39,834 nucleotides of DNA from Cellvibrionales bacterium UBA1854. GTDB taxonomy: Bacteria; Pseudomonadota; Gammaproteobacteria; Pseudomonadales; Porticoccaceae. The notes below the pieces were generated by a model. The model was not told the origin of the DNA. It saw only the letters and a program-made list of their open reading frames with translations, and ran no database searches. Location: the NCBI GenBank assembly GCA_002338445.1, contig DDII01000014.1, positions 1 through 39,834 on the forward strand, given 5' to 3'. A program made the translations under genes and the position numbers. This document shows, piece after piece, positions 25,761 to 34,683 of the stretch; the stretch's first letter is position 1; every line of letters starts with the position of its first letter.

Positions 25761-26675
25761 ATGAGTATTAGGTATGATGGACGAGTAGCTATAGTAACGG
25801 GTGCCGGAAATGGCTTGGGTAGGTCTCACGCACTTGGGTTATCGTCTCGAGGGGCCAAGGTCCTGGTGAATGATCTGGGCGGAGCGGTTGACGGCACTGG
25901 GGTCAGTGATGCAGCGAGAATGGTGGTTGAGGAGATAACTGCAGCTGGAGGCCAAGCAATAGCAAACGGGGCAGATGTATCTAAAATTGATGAAGTAAAA
26001 GAAATGGTTGCTCAAGCGACTGCGGAGTGGGGTGGAGTTGACATTCTTGTAAACAATGCAGGTATTCTTCGAGATAAGACTTTTGCAAAGATGACAATGG
26101 ATGATTTTCGTCGTGTAGTAGATGTGCATCTGATGGGTTCCGTTTATTGCACTAAAGCGGTTTGGCATGGTATGAGAGAAAAAGGCTATGGTCGAATTGT
26201 GATGACCACTTCATCAAGTGGCCTCTATGGTAATTTCGGTCAGGCTAATTATGGCGCTGCGAAGATGGCAGTGGTTGGATTGATGAATACACTCGTTATG
26301 GAGGGGGAAAAGTACAACATCAAAGTAAACTGCCTTGCCCCAGCGGCTGGAACACGTATGTTGGAGGGTTTAATGAGTGAAGAAAATTCAAAGCTCATGA
26401 CCCCTGAAGCCGTTACTGCCGGGTTGCTTACATTATGCGATGATGAAGCCCCCAATAGAACAATTCTATGTGCTGGTGGCGGTGGCTTTGCTCGTACTCA
26501 CATATATGAAACTAATGGAGTCTATCTGCCGAGCAACGCACAAACTCCAGAAAATGTTAGGGCTAGAATGAATGTAATTAATGATTCCCGAGACGAAAAA
26601 TTATTTGTTGGTGGATATCAGCAGGCAGAAAAATTTTTGGAGATGGCCAAGGGGAATGACACCAAGAAAAATTAG
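25761..26675 (+). CDS. SDR-family 3-hydroxyacyl-CoA dehydrogenase-like oxidoreductase (MFE-2 type)
   Basis: A 304-residue classical short-chain dehydrogenase. The dinucleotide motif TGAGNGLG is at residues 13-20, NNAG at 98-101, and the active site is Ser near 151 (TTSSSG), Y164 and K168 (ANYGAAK). The N-terminal stretch VLVNDLGGAVDGTG is characteristic of the dehydrogenase domain of peroxisomal-type multifunctional enzyme 2 and its bacterial relatives. It also has the long C-terminal extension (about 230-304) of that group. A role in (3R)-hydroxyacyl-CoA oxidation is the best guess. It is followed after 51 bp by a quinone reductase-like gene on the same strand, probably in one operon. Confidence 0.9.
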   Translation: MSIRYDGRVAIVTGAGNGLGRSHALGLSSRGAKVLVNDLGGAVDGTGVSDAARMVVEEITAAGGQAIANGADVSKIDEVKEMVAQATAEWGGVDILVNNAGILRDKTFAKMTMDDFRRVVDVHLMGSVYCTKAVWHGMREKGYGRIVMTTSSSGLYGNFGQANYGAAKMAVVGLMNTLVMEGEKYNIKVNCLAPAAGTRMLEGLMSEENSKLMTPEAVTAGLLTLCDDEAPNRTILCAGGGGFARTHIYETNGVYLPSNAQTPENVRARMNVINDSRDEKLFVGGYQQAEKFLEMAKGNDTKKN

Positions 26676-26726
26676 TGTTTGTACTCCGATACGATGCCTT
26701 TTTAGAAAAAAATGAGGAATTGCACT

Positions 26727-27701
26727 ATGAGAGCTCTTATTTGTAATAAATTTGGTTCCACTATTAACCTTGTGATCGAAGATCGTGAGAAATTAGAGCC
26801 CGGTTATGGCGAGGTTCTAATTGATGTCAGAGCCGCCGGTGTAAACTTTCCTGATATTTTGACCATTGAGGGAAAATACCAGTTTAAACCAACCCTTCCA
26901 TTCATTCCTGGTGGAGAGGTTTCAGGCGTCATTTCGAAGATTGGTAAAGGTGTTACCACCAGAGAAGTTGGAGATGAGGTTTTTGCAACGATGCAGATTG
27001 GTGGTTTTGCTGAACAGGTTGTCACCTCTGAACATTCCGCGTTTTTGAAAGGTAGTATGTCTTTTGAACAGGCTGCCGGTTTCGCAATCACATACGGTAC
27101 GTCATACTATGCCTTGAAACAAAGAGCTGAATTAAAGCTAGGAGAATCAGTGCTTGTTCTGGGCGCTGCCGGAGGTGTGGGTATCGCTTGTATTCAGATT
27201 GCAAAGGCAATGGGCGCAAAGATTATTGCTGCAGCAAGCACGGAAGAAAAACTTGATTTTGCATGTGAGGCAGGGGCAGATCTCAGAGTCAATTATTCGT
27301 CTGAAAATCTGAAAGAGACCGTTAAAGAGGTTACGGAGGGTAAGGGGGTTGACATTATTTATGACCCAGTGGGTGGAGATTTAGCTGAGCAGGCGCTCCG
27401 AGCGGTTGCTTGGGATGGGAGGTTTCTCGTCATAGGATTTGCGTCTGGTTTAATACCACGGATGCCTCTTAACCTTGCCTTGCTGAAGGGTGCCTCATTG
27501 GTTGGTGTTTTTTGGGGCTCGTGGGCAGGTAGGGATCCAGCCGCCTCTAAAAAAAATTTCACGGAGCTTGTAGAGATGGTTGATCAAGAAAAATTTTCGC
27601 CGCTGGTTACAGAGGTTTATCCGCTGGACAAATTTTCTGACGCATTTGAGTGTATTTCTCAACGGCGCGCCAGAGGAAAGGTTGTTCTGTCAATGCTTTG
27701 A
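26727..27701 (+). CDS. Zinc-less MDR-family NADPH:quinone oxidoreductase
   Basis: A 324-residue medium-chain dehydrogenase/reductase of the quinone oxidoreductase group. The N-terminal catalytic fold has AAGVNFPDIL and FIPGGEVSGVISKIGKGV, without the Cys/His zinc ligands of alcohol dehydrogenases. The Rossmann motif VLGAAGGVGIACIQIAKAMG lies near residues 147-166. The frame extends to an ATG at 26712, but the ATG at 26727 (MRALICN) has GAGGAA 7 nt upstream and matches the family N-terminus, so I start there. It probably forms an operon with the preceding SDR gene and the following ubiX. It could reduce quinones or an enoyl-CoA-type substrate. Confidence 0.9.
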   Translation: MRALICNKFGSTINLVIEDREKLEPGYGEVLIDVRAAGVNFPDILTIEGKYQFKPTLPFIPGGEVSGVISKIGKGVTTREVGDEVFATMQIGGFAEQVVTSEHSAFLKGSMSFEQAAGFAITYGTSYYALKQRAELKLGESVLVLGAAGGVGIACIQIAKAMGAKIIAAASTEEKLDFACEAGADLRVNYSSENLKETVKEVTEGKGVDIIYDPVGGDLAEQALRAVAWDGRFLVIGFASGLIPRMPLNLALLKGASLVGVFWGSWAGRDPAASKKNFTELVEMVDQEKFSPLVTEVYPLDKFSDAFECISQRRARGKVVLSML

Positions 27702-27760
27702 CTCTAGTGATGGTGGTTTTGGTTGGAAGAAAATTAAAAAATGGTGAGCACGGAGTTCTT

Positions 27761-28324
27761 ATGAAGTTGATCGTGGGGATGTCAGGATCTAGTGGGGTCA
27801 TTTATGGTATCCGACTCCTGCAATTACTGGCGGGCAAAAATGATATTGAAACCCATTTAGTCATGAGTCCCAGTGCTAAGATGAATATTTCCATTGAGAC
27901 AAGTTGGTCAATTGATGATGTTGAATCACTAGCAGATAAAGTCTACAGTAACAAAAATATTGGTGCTACTATTTCCAGTGGTTCATTCAAGACCAGTGGA
28001 ATGATCATCGCGCCATGCTCAATGAAAACCCTGTCGGGAGTGGTAAACTCTTTTTCTGAGACACTTTTAATCCGCGCAGCCGACGTGGTGCTAAAGGAGC
28101 GAAGAAAACTTATTCTTGTGCCCCGTGAGACCCCATTACACATGGGTCATTGCGAGCTTCTCTTGCGTGCTAGCCGCTTGGGTGCGATAGTATGTCCGCC
28201 TGTTCCGGCGTTTTATAATCAACCTAACTCGGTTCAAGATATAGTGGATCATACGGTAATGAGGTTGCTTGACCTATATGACATTGATGTTCCAGGCTTA
28301 GCTCGATGGAAGGGTAACAATTAA
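27761..28324 (+). CDS. ubiX: Flavin prenyltransferase UbiX
   Basis: UbiX makes the prenylated FMN cofactor used by UbiD decarboxylases, for example in ubiquinone synthesis. The frame is open from 27650, but the true N-terminus is clearly MKLIVGMSGSSGVIYGIRLL at 27761, with GGAG 5 nt upstream, giving 187 residues (the family is about 190). Hallmarks are MSGSSG (FMN binding), IAPCSMKTLSGV near residues 89-100, and LVPRETPLHMGH near 123-134, followed by PPVPAFYNQP. It lies 59 bp after the quinone reductase-like gene. UbiD is not in the window. Its stop is 35 bp from the convergent alanine racemase gene. Confidence 0.95.
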   Translation: MKLIVGMSGSSGVIYGIRLLQLLAGKNDIETHLVMSPSAKMNISIETSWSIDDVESLADKVYSNKNIGATISSGSFKTSGMIIAPCSMKTLSGVVNSFSETLLIRAADVVLKERRKLILVPRETPLHMGHCELLLRASRLGAIVCPPVPAFYNQPNSVQDIVDHTVMRLLDLYDIDVPGLARWKGNN

Positions 28325-28358
28325 TTGTGAGGTACTCAAAGACATGCCCTTTTGCAAG

Positions 28359-29453
28359 TCATTGGTTGATCGGGATTCTTGGCACCCTTGAGGTGATTCC
28401 GCTAAGTAATTCGTAGCCGTTTGTATTGCAAAACCGTGCTATCTCATTGACGGGTAAGTCCGGTCCCCATAGTGTAACCATGTCGCCGATTTCAATGCCG
28501 GGTTCATCGGTAATGTCTATGGTTATCATATCCATAGAAACACGGCCCGCTAAGAACTGACGCTTTCCACCGATCAATACTGGAGTATTATTGGGTGCAT
28601 GCCTCGGGTATCCGTCACCATAACCCACCGCAACCGTAGCAATTATTGATTTTCGTTTCGCTGTCCAAGTTGCTGAATAACCAACAGATTCTCCAGAATT
28701 AATTTTCCGGATCGAGGTAACTGCAGACATAAAATGCATCACGGGTTGCAACCCTTCATGCAAATTTTCATAAGGAAATGGGCTGTTTCCATACAGCATG
28801 TAACCAGGCCTTTGCCACTCTAAGTATGATGTTGGCAAACTCAAAATAGCTGCGGAATTGGCAATACTCCGTTCCATATGATGGTTCGGAGGAACCTCTA
28901 CTCTAGCATATGCATCATCAAACTTCTTGAGCTGCTGTGTTATTGCTGCGTTATTGGGTTGATCTGCTGAGGCAAAATGTGATGCTAGGACAGAGGTTCT
29001 TTTCATTTTTTTGCTCGACATTAAATCTCTGTATACTGACGAGATCTCACTGGGGTGGAATCCAAGGCGGTGTAATCCTGTATCAACCCCCAGCCATAGA
29101 TTCAAGGGCTTTTTAATAGGAGCTTTTATTAGGTCATGTTTTTGGCGATGATTTTCAATTAATAACCAAAAATCATATTTCTCTGCGACTAAAATTTCAT
29201 CGGCACTGAACGTACCCTCCAACAAGAGGATAGGCACCATTATTCCGAGAGATCGAATTTCTATTGCTTCTTCAATGGATGCAACACCAAAGGCATCAGC
29301 ATTTTCAAGCGCATAACAGATATTATCCATGCCATGACCATAACCATTGGCCTTGACCATTGGCATACATTTGCCGCCAGCTTTTTCAAGTGAAAAAGCA
29401 TAGTTGCTCTTTAGAGCCCCGATGTCGATAAGCGCTTTAGTTGGTCTAGCCAT
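28359..29453 (-). CDS. alr: Alanine racemase
   Basis: Interconverts L- and D-alanine for peptidoglycan, using PLP. The 364-residue length is typical. The PLP lysine is K34 in MVKANGYGHG. RPGYMLYGNSPF near residues 218-229 carries conserved substrate/PLP-contact residues, and SVGYSATW near 256-263 holds the catalytic Tyr region. The dimer-active-site segment AGRVSMDMITID is present near 306-317. It is convergent with ubiX and divergent from the isocitrate dehydrogenase-like gene. A glutamate racemase gene (D-Glu for the same polymer) lies 2.1 kb away. It could be an anabolic Alr or a DadX-type enzyme; no dadA is nearby, which favours Alr. Confidence 0.95.
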   Translation of the reverse strand: MARPTKALIDIGALKSNYAFSLEKAGGKCMPMVKANGYGHGMDNICYALENADAFGVASIEEAIEIRSLGIMVPILLLEGTFSADEILVAEKYDFWLLIENHRQKHDLIKAPIKKPLNLWLGVDTGLHRLGFHPSEISSVYRDLMSSKKMKRTSVLASHFASADQPNNAAITQQLKKFDDAYARVEVPPNHHMERSIANSAAILSLPTSYLEWQRPGYMLYGNSPFPYENLHEGLQPVMHFMSAVTSIRKINSGESVGYSATWTAKRKSIIATVAVGYGDGYPRHAPNNTPVLIGGKRQFLAGRVSMDMITIDITDEPGIEIGDMVTLWGPDLPVNEIARFCNTNGYELLSGITSRVPRIPINQ

Positions 29454-29779
29454 TAAGATCCCAAAATAAAGATAGTTTCTCTTCCCAGAATAATAACTAA
29501 TCTCCTTTCGAGGATATTAATTTTGTAATCATCCATAATTGATTTGACTGTTTTACATTGATCTAACAAAAAACACGTCTCTTCTTCTTTTATACCACTT
29601 GACGGGATTTTTCAATAAATAAGTATGTCTCAAACGCAAAGTTTCCATGTTTATTTCGCTCTTTTGTCTGGTTACTACTTACCCCAATCTGTAAACTACA
29701 CATCTGGTATATATTTGATTCTCTTCTTTGACTTTTCTGACAGACCGGTCAAAAGTAATAAATTTAGGAATATGTATAT
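29454..29779. promoter_or_regulatory. Divergent alr / isocitrate dehydrogenase-like promoter region
   Basis: A 326-bp AT-rich spacer between divergent genes. GACCGGTC (29743-29750) is a perfect 8-bp palindrome flanked by an imperfect ACTTTT/AAAAGT inverted repeat, which makes a candidate operator 30 bp before the dehydrogenase start. AGGA at 29766-29769 is 10 nt before that start. An out-of-frame ATG at 29772 opens a three-codon frame whose TGA overlaps the gene's ATG. I could not place convincing -10/-35 boxes. Confidence 0.35.
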
Positions 29780-31528
29780 ATGAGTAATATCGTCGTCAAG
29801 CATCCTTTAGTTGTCTTACATGGAGACGAGATGGCTCAGGTAGCCTTCGAGCGCATCTTGGAGCAGTTCGTAAAGAAACCGCTTGTAATTGAACTCATCG
29901 AAATTGATTTGACCGCCGAAAATCGTTTTCTGACGAATGGCCAGGCCGTGCGTGATGCTATTGATGCTCTAAAGCATTATGGAGTTGGAGTAAAGAACGC
30001 GGGAATGACGGTAAATCGCGTCCAACTTCAGGCGCTTCTTGAGAAACATCCGGCGGTTAAAGAGAAAAATTTAGACAGACTTGCGATTAAGTCGCCAAAT
30101 GGTGCAATTCGCAAGGGCATCGGGGGAAATATTATTCGTGAGGACATCCAGTTTAGAAATTTGCGGGTAGGAAAACCAAATTGGATTGGTCGTGATATTG
30201 AGGTTGATACAATGGAAAATGGGGGTATTAAGCATAGTTATAATGAATTGTCTAATGCCACCGGCGTTGCAAAACTTATCTTTGTTGGGGAGAGCGGAGA
30301 CCCTCAAGAACTACATAGACGATTTATAGGGAAAGGAGATCCCTGGTTGCTAGCCACAAATGATGTCCGGCAAGTAAAGGTATGGGCGCATAAATTTTTC
30401 AAAAGAGGTCTGGAAGAAAATAGAGATCTTTATCTTGGTTTAAAAGATACCGTGATACCTGGTTATGATGGTGTGATGCGGTTGGCTATTGAAGAAATTT
30501 ACGAGTCACACTACCGACAGCAACTTGAGAAAAGGGGCTTGCAGTACCGATATGAGCTTATCGACGCTCAGGCGGCTAGATTAATTTCAAATCCTCCAGA
30601 AAGGGCTCTTTGGGGCGTGCCTGACAATACTACTGGACGAAAACTATATAAATTGGTGAGGCATTTGAAAAGGTACGGTATCCCTGAGAGGAGGGCTCAT
30701 GTATCGATATCTCGCATGAGCGCTGGAGGCGGAGATCAATACGGAAGTTTCAATGCGCCAATCGCTGAGGATGGGATCATCAAAGTCATTGTCGATGGGC
30801 AAGAAAAGCATGCTAGAAAAGTAAGCAAAGGTGATCCAATACTTTTTATGTCAAATGACCGACTTGCTATTAAGGATTGGGTAAGTCAAGTTTTCAGAGA
30901 AGCATCAAATAACGATAAAGAGGTGTATTTTGGGTTGAAGCGCGAGTACATGCAGTATGATGAGGTTTTTAGCTCAGTTATATCTGAAGTCAGGCATGAG
31001 CTTGCCCGCCGGGATACACCTCCTCCTTCCTATATGATTATGCGGCCATCCAGTCAATTGAGAAAGATGATAACTGATCCACCCAGAAACGCTTTGTATC
31101 CCGCGCAAAATTTAGATGGTGACATATTCTCGGATATTGCCGCAGCCTTAGGAGGAAGCCTTGCGACGGCGAGCTCAATTATTGAAAGTAAAGATGGGAC
31201 CATGCTCTACGAAGCTCCTCATGGTACTGCGCATGATTTATTCGAGAATTATGTCCAATCGGGTGGGAAGGAAGCGGTATTTAACTCTTCAGCCCTACTC
31301 TTTGCCGTGGCAAATAGCTTGGAGAATTTAGGTTTAAAAGAATCCAACAGAGCTCTAGTTCGTTACTCAAAAAATCTCAAAGAAGCGCTCATAATCACGG
31401 TGGACAAGGGGATCATAACTGGAGATTTAAATGGTAAGACAACGGATCCAGATAATGAAACTGTGGTTAATTTATTCGGATTTTTGGACGCAGTTGAACA
31501 AAATTTGAAAAATCTCCAGATTGGGTAA
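29780..31528 (+). CDS. Isocitrate dehydrogenase-like enzyme with internal duplication, predicted NAD-dependent
   Basis: A 582-residue member of the isocitrate/isopropylmalate dehydrogenase superfamily, closest in motif to the eukaryote-type IDH group: HGDEMAQ at 14-20, GVGVKNAGMT at 68-76, KSPNGAIRKGIGGNIIRED at 104-122, YLGLKDTVIPGYDG at 218-231, ELIDA at 259-263 and NLDGDIFSD at 444-452. By alignment with human IDH1 by eye, K222, D262, D448 and D452 match catalytic K212 and metal-binding D252, D275 and D279. The protein is about 170 longer than that family because residues 185-278 are echoed at 350-440. After HGT (481-483) the Arg-His pair that reads NADP phosphate is replaced by Asp-Leu (486-487), which suggests NAD use. 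The expected role is TCA-cycle isocitrate oxidation; activity is inferred. Confidence 0.8.
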   Translation: MSNIVVKHPLVVLHGDEMAQVAFERILEQFVKKPLVIELIEIDLTAENRFLTNGQAVRDAIDALKHYGVGVKNAGMTVNRVQLQALLEKHPAVKEKNLDRLAIKSPNGAIRKGIGGNIIREDIQFRNLRVGKPNWIGRDIEVDTMENGGIKHSYNELSNATGVAKLIFVGESGDPQELHRRFIGKGDPWLLATNDVRQVKVWAHKFFKRGLEENRDLYLGLKDTVIPGYDGVMRLAIEEIYESHYRQQLEKRGLQYRYELIDAQAARLISNPPERALWGVPDNTTGRKLYKLVRHLKRYGIPERRAHVSISRMSAGGGDQYGSFNAPIAEDGIIKVIVDGQEKHARKVSKGDPILFMSNDRLAIKDWVSQVFREASNNDKEVYFGLKREYMQYDEVFSSVISEVRHELARRDTPPPSYMIMRPSSQLRKMITDPPRNALYPAQNLDGDIFSDIAAALGGSLATASSIIESKDGTMLYEAPHGTAHDLFENYVQSGGKEAVFNSSALLFAVANSLENLGLKESNRALVRYSKNLKEALIITVDKGIITGDLNGKTTDPDNETVVNLFGFLDAVEQNLKNLQIG

Positions 31529-31573
31529 TTTGTTCTATTTTCACACGTGAGTTAATTCAAAACGGAAATAATC

Positions 31574-32353
31574 ATGGCAAGACCATTGTTAATAATAGAT
31601 TCTGGGAGCGGAGGCTTTACTATATTAAAGTCAATCTTGACAAAAATGCCAGATTTATCTTTCACATATACTGCCGATTATGGGGGTTATCCTTATGGGA
31701 GACTTTCTGCGGTGGAGATTGTTTCCCGGGTGAAACACTTGGTTTCGGTATCACAAAATCAGCTTGATCACGGAATGATTGTTGTTGCCTGTAATACAGC
31801 GAGCACCCACACTTTGCCCGCCCTAAGAAAGGAGTATGATATCCCCATAGTTGGTGTTGTTCCAGCGATAAAGCCAGCGTGTGAGCGTTACCCAGGAGGG
31901 GAAATACTATTATTAGCGACTCCCTCAACGGTTGAGGGGGCTTATATCGATAATTTGGTAAAGATATATGCGAGTGGGGTGGGCGTACATCGTTTTGGGA
32001 GCGTAGACTTGGTAAGAGTAGCCGAGGATTCATTACACACAGGGGAGAGTATTGAGCTTGTTCGCAAGGTGGTCGGAGATGTCGCTAGTTTGAGATACGA
32101 CGCAATTGTGCTTGGATGTACGCACTTTCCACTAATCGCAACAAGCCTGAAAGACATTTTTAATGGAGCTGATTTAATTGACAGTGCCTATGGGATTGCG
32201 GAGCGGGTTCAAATGTTAGGCGCCGATTCGCTCTGTCAGGGTGCCAGCAAACGCTTTTTTGCCACTGAATACTCCCCACCTCCTTGGAATTTTTTGCGCC
32301 AGTTTGGATTATCCAAACCAAAAATTTTGCAGATGCCCCTTTTAGCAGTTTAA
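31574..32353 (+). CDS. murI: Glutamate racemase
   Basis: Makes D-glutamate for peptidoglycan without a cofactor. The 259-residue protein has both catalytic cysteines: C73 in VACNTAST and C182 in LGCTHFPL. The N-terminal IDSGSGGF carries the conserved Asp-Ser pair, and ADYGGYPYG near residues 35-42 is the family's Y-P-Y-G motif. A start ATG follows the isocitrate dehydrogenase-like stop by 45 bp on the same strand, so they may be cotranscribed. Its last 12 bp overlap the end of the convergent proS gene, which leaves no room for a terminator between them. Confidence 0.93.
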   Translation: MARPLLIIDSGSGGFTILKSILTKMPDLSFTYTADYGGYPYGRLSAVEIVSRVKHLVSVSQNQLDHGMIVVACNTASTHTLPALRKEYDIPIVGVVPAIKPACERYPGGEILLLATPSTVEGAYIDNLVKIYASGVGVHRFGSVDLVRVAEDSLHTGESIELVRKVVGDVASLRYDAIVLGCTHFPLIATSLKDIFNGADLIDSAYGIAERVQMLGADSLCQGASKRFFATEYSPPPWNFLRQFGLSKPKILQMPLLAV

Positions 32354-34087
32354 AGGAAGACTATATAAGGGTACATGTTGTTTGATAAAGTTTAGCACGA
32401 CTTCGACGGCCAGCGGTTCATTCTCGCCTCGGCTGCGATGACGATATTCAACTTGACCATTACTCAATCCCTTTTCACCAATCACTAATCTATGAGGTAT
32501 ACCGATCAATTCAATATCGTAAAGCATATTTCCCAAACGCATCTTTTGCATGTCCATAAGTAATACATCGTAGCCAGCTGCCATCAATTTTTTGTACATA
32601 TTTTCGCTATACTCTTTGACGATTTGTGACTTGTGGAGATTTATTGGAATTATTGCAATCTGGAAAGGGGCGATTGGCTCGGGCCATATTATTCCTTTGC
32701 AATCATGATTCTGCTCTATGGCTGCTGCTGCCAACCTCCCGACTCCAATACCATAGCAACCCATATACATTGGTGTATCTTGACCAGCCTCGTCCAACAC
32801 CGTTGCTTTCATTAAGGAACTGTATTTTTTGCCCAATTGAAAAATATGGCCTACCTCGATACCACGAGCGATTTTTAATCTCCCAATCCCATCAGGACTT
32901 GGATCACCATTCATTACGTTTCTCAAATCTGCGACTTTGTAGGAGGGGCAGTCTCTGCCCCAACAAACTCCAGTGAAGTGAAGGTCCTCTTTGTTGGCTC
33001 CACATATGAAAGATCCAAGTGCTGCAGCACTGTAATCAACAAATAGATCCACTTTGAGATCAACGGGTCCGATAGATCCGGTTGTGCAGCCAGTAAATTC
33101 TTTGATATGGGCCTGAGTGGCTAGTTCAATTTCACCGTGAGATTGGAGAACTTTTTCGGCTTTTAACATATTGAGTTGATGATCTCCCCGGAGAACTATG
33201 GCAGATAACTTTTTATCACCATTTTCTCTTTTTGAATAGATCAGCAGAGTCTTTACCACCCTGGTCTTACAGATATTTAAAAACTCACAAAGTTGCTCTA
33301 TAGTTTTGATTCCGGGCGTCTTAATTTCGGCCAAAAGGGGAGGTTTTGTGATCACTTCCGATTTTGGGGCCAAAGCTTCAGCTTTCTCAACATTTGCGGA
33401 ATATCCGCTCTCGTCCGAAAAGGCGATTGCATCTTCTCCAGAATCTGCTATCACATGAAATTCATGAGAGTGATTTCCGCCGATACTTCCAGTATCTGCA
33501 ATAACCGATCGGAAATTTAGTCCGATTCTAGATAAAATTTTCCCATAAGTCTCGAACATGACTTCGTAAGTCTGCTGGAGCGAAGTTTGATCCAAATGGA
33601 AGGAATAGGCATCTTTCATGCAAAATTCTCTGGTTCGCATAATTCCAAAGCGTGGTCTTATTTCATCTCGGAATTTTGTTTGTATCTGGAATAAATTAAT
33701 GGGTAGCTGCCGATAACTTTGAATCTCATTTCTAGCAATATCCGTAATAATTTCTTCGTGAGTCGGGCCTAAGCAAAAATCCCTCTCTTGCCTATCTTTT
33801 AATCTGAGGAGTTCAGGACCGAATTTGTTCCAGCGTTGCGACTCTTGCCATAGTTCTGCCGGCTGCACTAACGGCATGCTGAGTTCTATAGCGCCAGCAT
33901 TATTCATCTCTTCACGGATGATCGACTCAATTTTCCTGAATACCCGGAGTCCAAGGGGAAGCCAAGAATAGAGGCCAGAAGCATGTTGTCTAATTAAGCC
34001 CCCTCGGAGCATTAAGTTATGGCTTATGATTTCTGCGTCAGACGGCGCTTCTCTTTGTGTATTTAGCAAATACTTGCTGGCACGCAT
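32342..34087 (-). CDS. proS: Prolyl-tRNA synthetase
   Basis: Class II aminoacyl-tRNA synthetase charging tRNA-Pro. The 581-residue length fits the bacterial type with the INS editing domain between motifs 2 and 3. Motif 1 is seen in SGLYSWLPLGLRVFRKIE near residues 37-54, motif 2 in TKFRDEIRPRFGIMRTREF near 136-154, and motif 3 in MGCYGIGVGRLAAAAIEQ near 443-460. The insert between about 230 and 390 includes a Cys-containing ADIKGNG-free, YbaK-like segment (ILRGDHQLNMLK). The gene converges on murI with a 12-bp overlap and is divergent from the zinc-ribbon gene. Confidence 0.96.
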   Translation of the reverse strand: MRASKYLLNTQREAPSDAEIISHNLMLRGGLIRQHASGLYSWLPLGLRVFRKIESIIREEMNNAGAIELSMPLVQPAELWQESQRWNKFGPELLRLKDRQERDFCLGPTHEEIITDIARNEIQSYRQLPINLFQIQTKFRDEIRPRFGIMRTREFCMKDAYSFHLDQTSLQQTYEVMFETYGKILSRIGLNFRSVIADTGSIGGNHSHEFHVIADSGEDAIAFSDESGYSANVEKAEALAPKSEVITKPPLLAEIKTPGIKTIEQLCEFLNICKTRVVKTLLIYSKRENGDKKLSAIVLRGDHQLNMLKAEKVLQSHGEIELATQAHIKEFTGCTTGSIGPVDLKVDLFVDYSAAALGSFICGANKEDLHFTGVCWGRDCPSYKVADLRNVMNGDPSPDGIGRLKIARGIEVGHIFQLGKKYSSLMKATVLDEAGQDTPMYMGCYGIGVGRLAAAAIEQNHDCKGIIWPEPIAPFQIAIIPINLHKSQIVKEYSENMYKKLMAAGYDVLLMDMQKMRLGNMLYDIELIGIPHRLVIGEKGLSNGQVEYRHRSRGENEPLAVEVVLNFIKQHVPLYSLPLNC

Positions 34088-34264
34088 CCCTTTTACTCAC
34101 TATGTACAATAATTAATTTAGTTTAAATTGCATGTGCGGTCTGGTAAAGCATTACCACTGTTACTCTTTAGTTCTTGTTATTCAAAAGATTTAGGGGAAA
34201 CCGATAGTCTTCTACGCGAAAAAGGTCCACTTTTCAAATTCTTTTGATTATCTTTGACCGGCCA

Positions 34265-34293
34265 TTCTCGGATACATATTCCTATTGTATACT
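34265..34293 (+). promoter_or_regulatory. Candidate sigma70 promoter for the zinc-ribbon/aspS/yebC operon
   Basis: TATACT at 34288-34293 is a good -10 hexamer (5 of 6). The -35 position 17 nt upstream (TTCTCG at 34265-34270) is weak. TTGACC at 34254-34259 is a better -35 but spaced 28 nt away. The putative start site would be about 45 nt before the coding region. Confidence 0.35.
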
Positions 34294-34346
34294 GAAGTTG
34301 TTTTGTCATCGCTATGTTTGTGGACAAGTTAAACGAAGAGATACTT

Positions 34347-34655
34347 ATGCCTATCTATGAATATCGATGTTCTTCTTGCAATTTTGAAAAAGAAATTCTG
34401 CAAAAGCTCAGTGATTCCGAGCTTTCAAGATGCCCAGCTTGTGGGAGGGCTACTTTTAAGAAACAAATTTCTGCAGCAGCTTTTCGTCTTAGTGGAAGCG
34501 GTTGGTATGAAACAGATTTTAAGACAAAAAGACAGCGAAATATTAGCGGCGACAATGATACAAAAGAAGTTGCAGGTTCAAAAAACGGTGGCTCTTATGA
34601 AGTTACAGAAAAAAAGGCCAACAAAAGCTCCACTCGTAACGACGCTACTGAGTAA
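34347..34655 (+). CDS. FmdB-type zinc-ribbon regulatory protein
   Basis: A short protein with an N-terminal zinc ribbon: MPIYEYRCSSC begins the domain, with the second CxxC in CPACGR near residue 30, so four cysteines can bind zinc. The frame opens at 34314, but the ATG at 34347 gives the conserved MPIYEY N-terminus and has an AAGAG element 6 nt upstream. The C-terminal half (about 55-102) is Lys/Ser/Asn-rich and probably disordered. The family is named after a formamidase-regulatory gene, but its function is generally unknown. Members lie just ahead of aspS in many gammaproteobacteria, as here (28-bp gap). Confidence 0.9.
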   Translation: MPIYEYRCSSCNFEKEILQKLSDSELSRCPACGRATFKKQISAAAFRLSGSGWYETDFKTKRQRNISGDNDTKEVAGSKNGGSYEVTEKKANKSSTRNDATE

Positions 34656-34683
34656 AATTTGGCGATTTAGGGGATAGTTTGCT

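Noticed and set aside
27650..27760. N-terminal extension of UbiX
   Set aside because: The extension lies over the end of the quinone reductase-like gene, and the conserved UbiX N-terminus and ribosome-binding site start at 27761.
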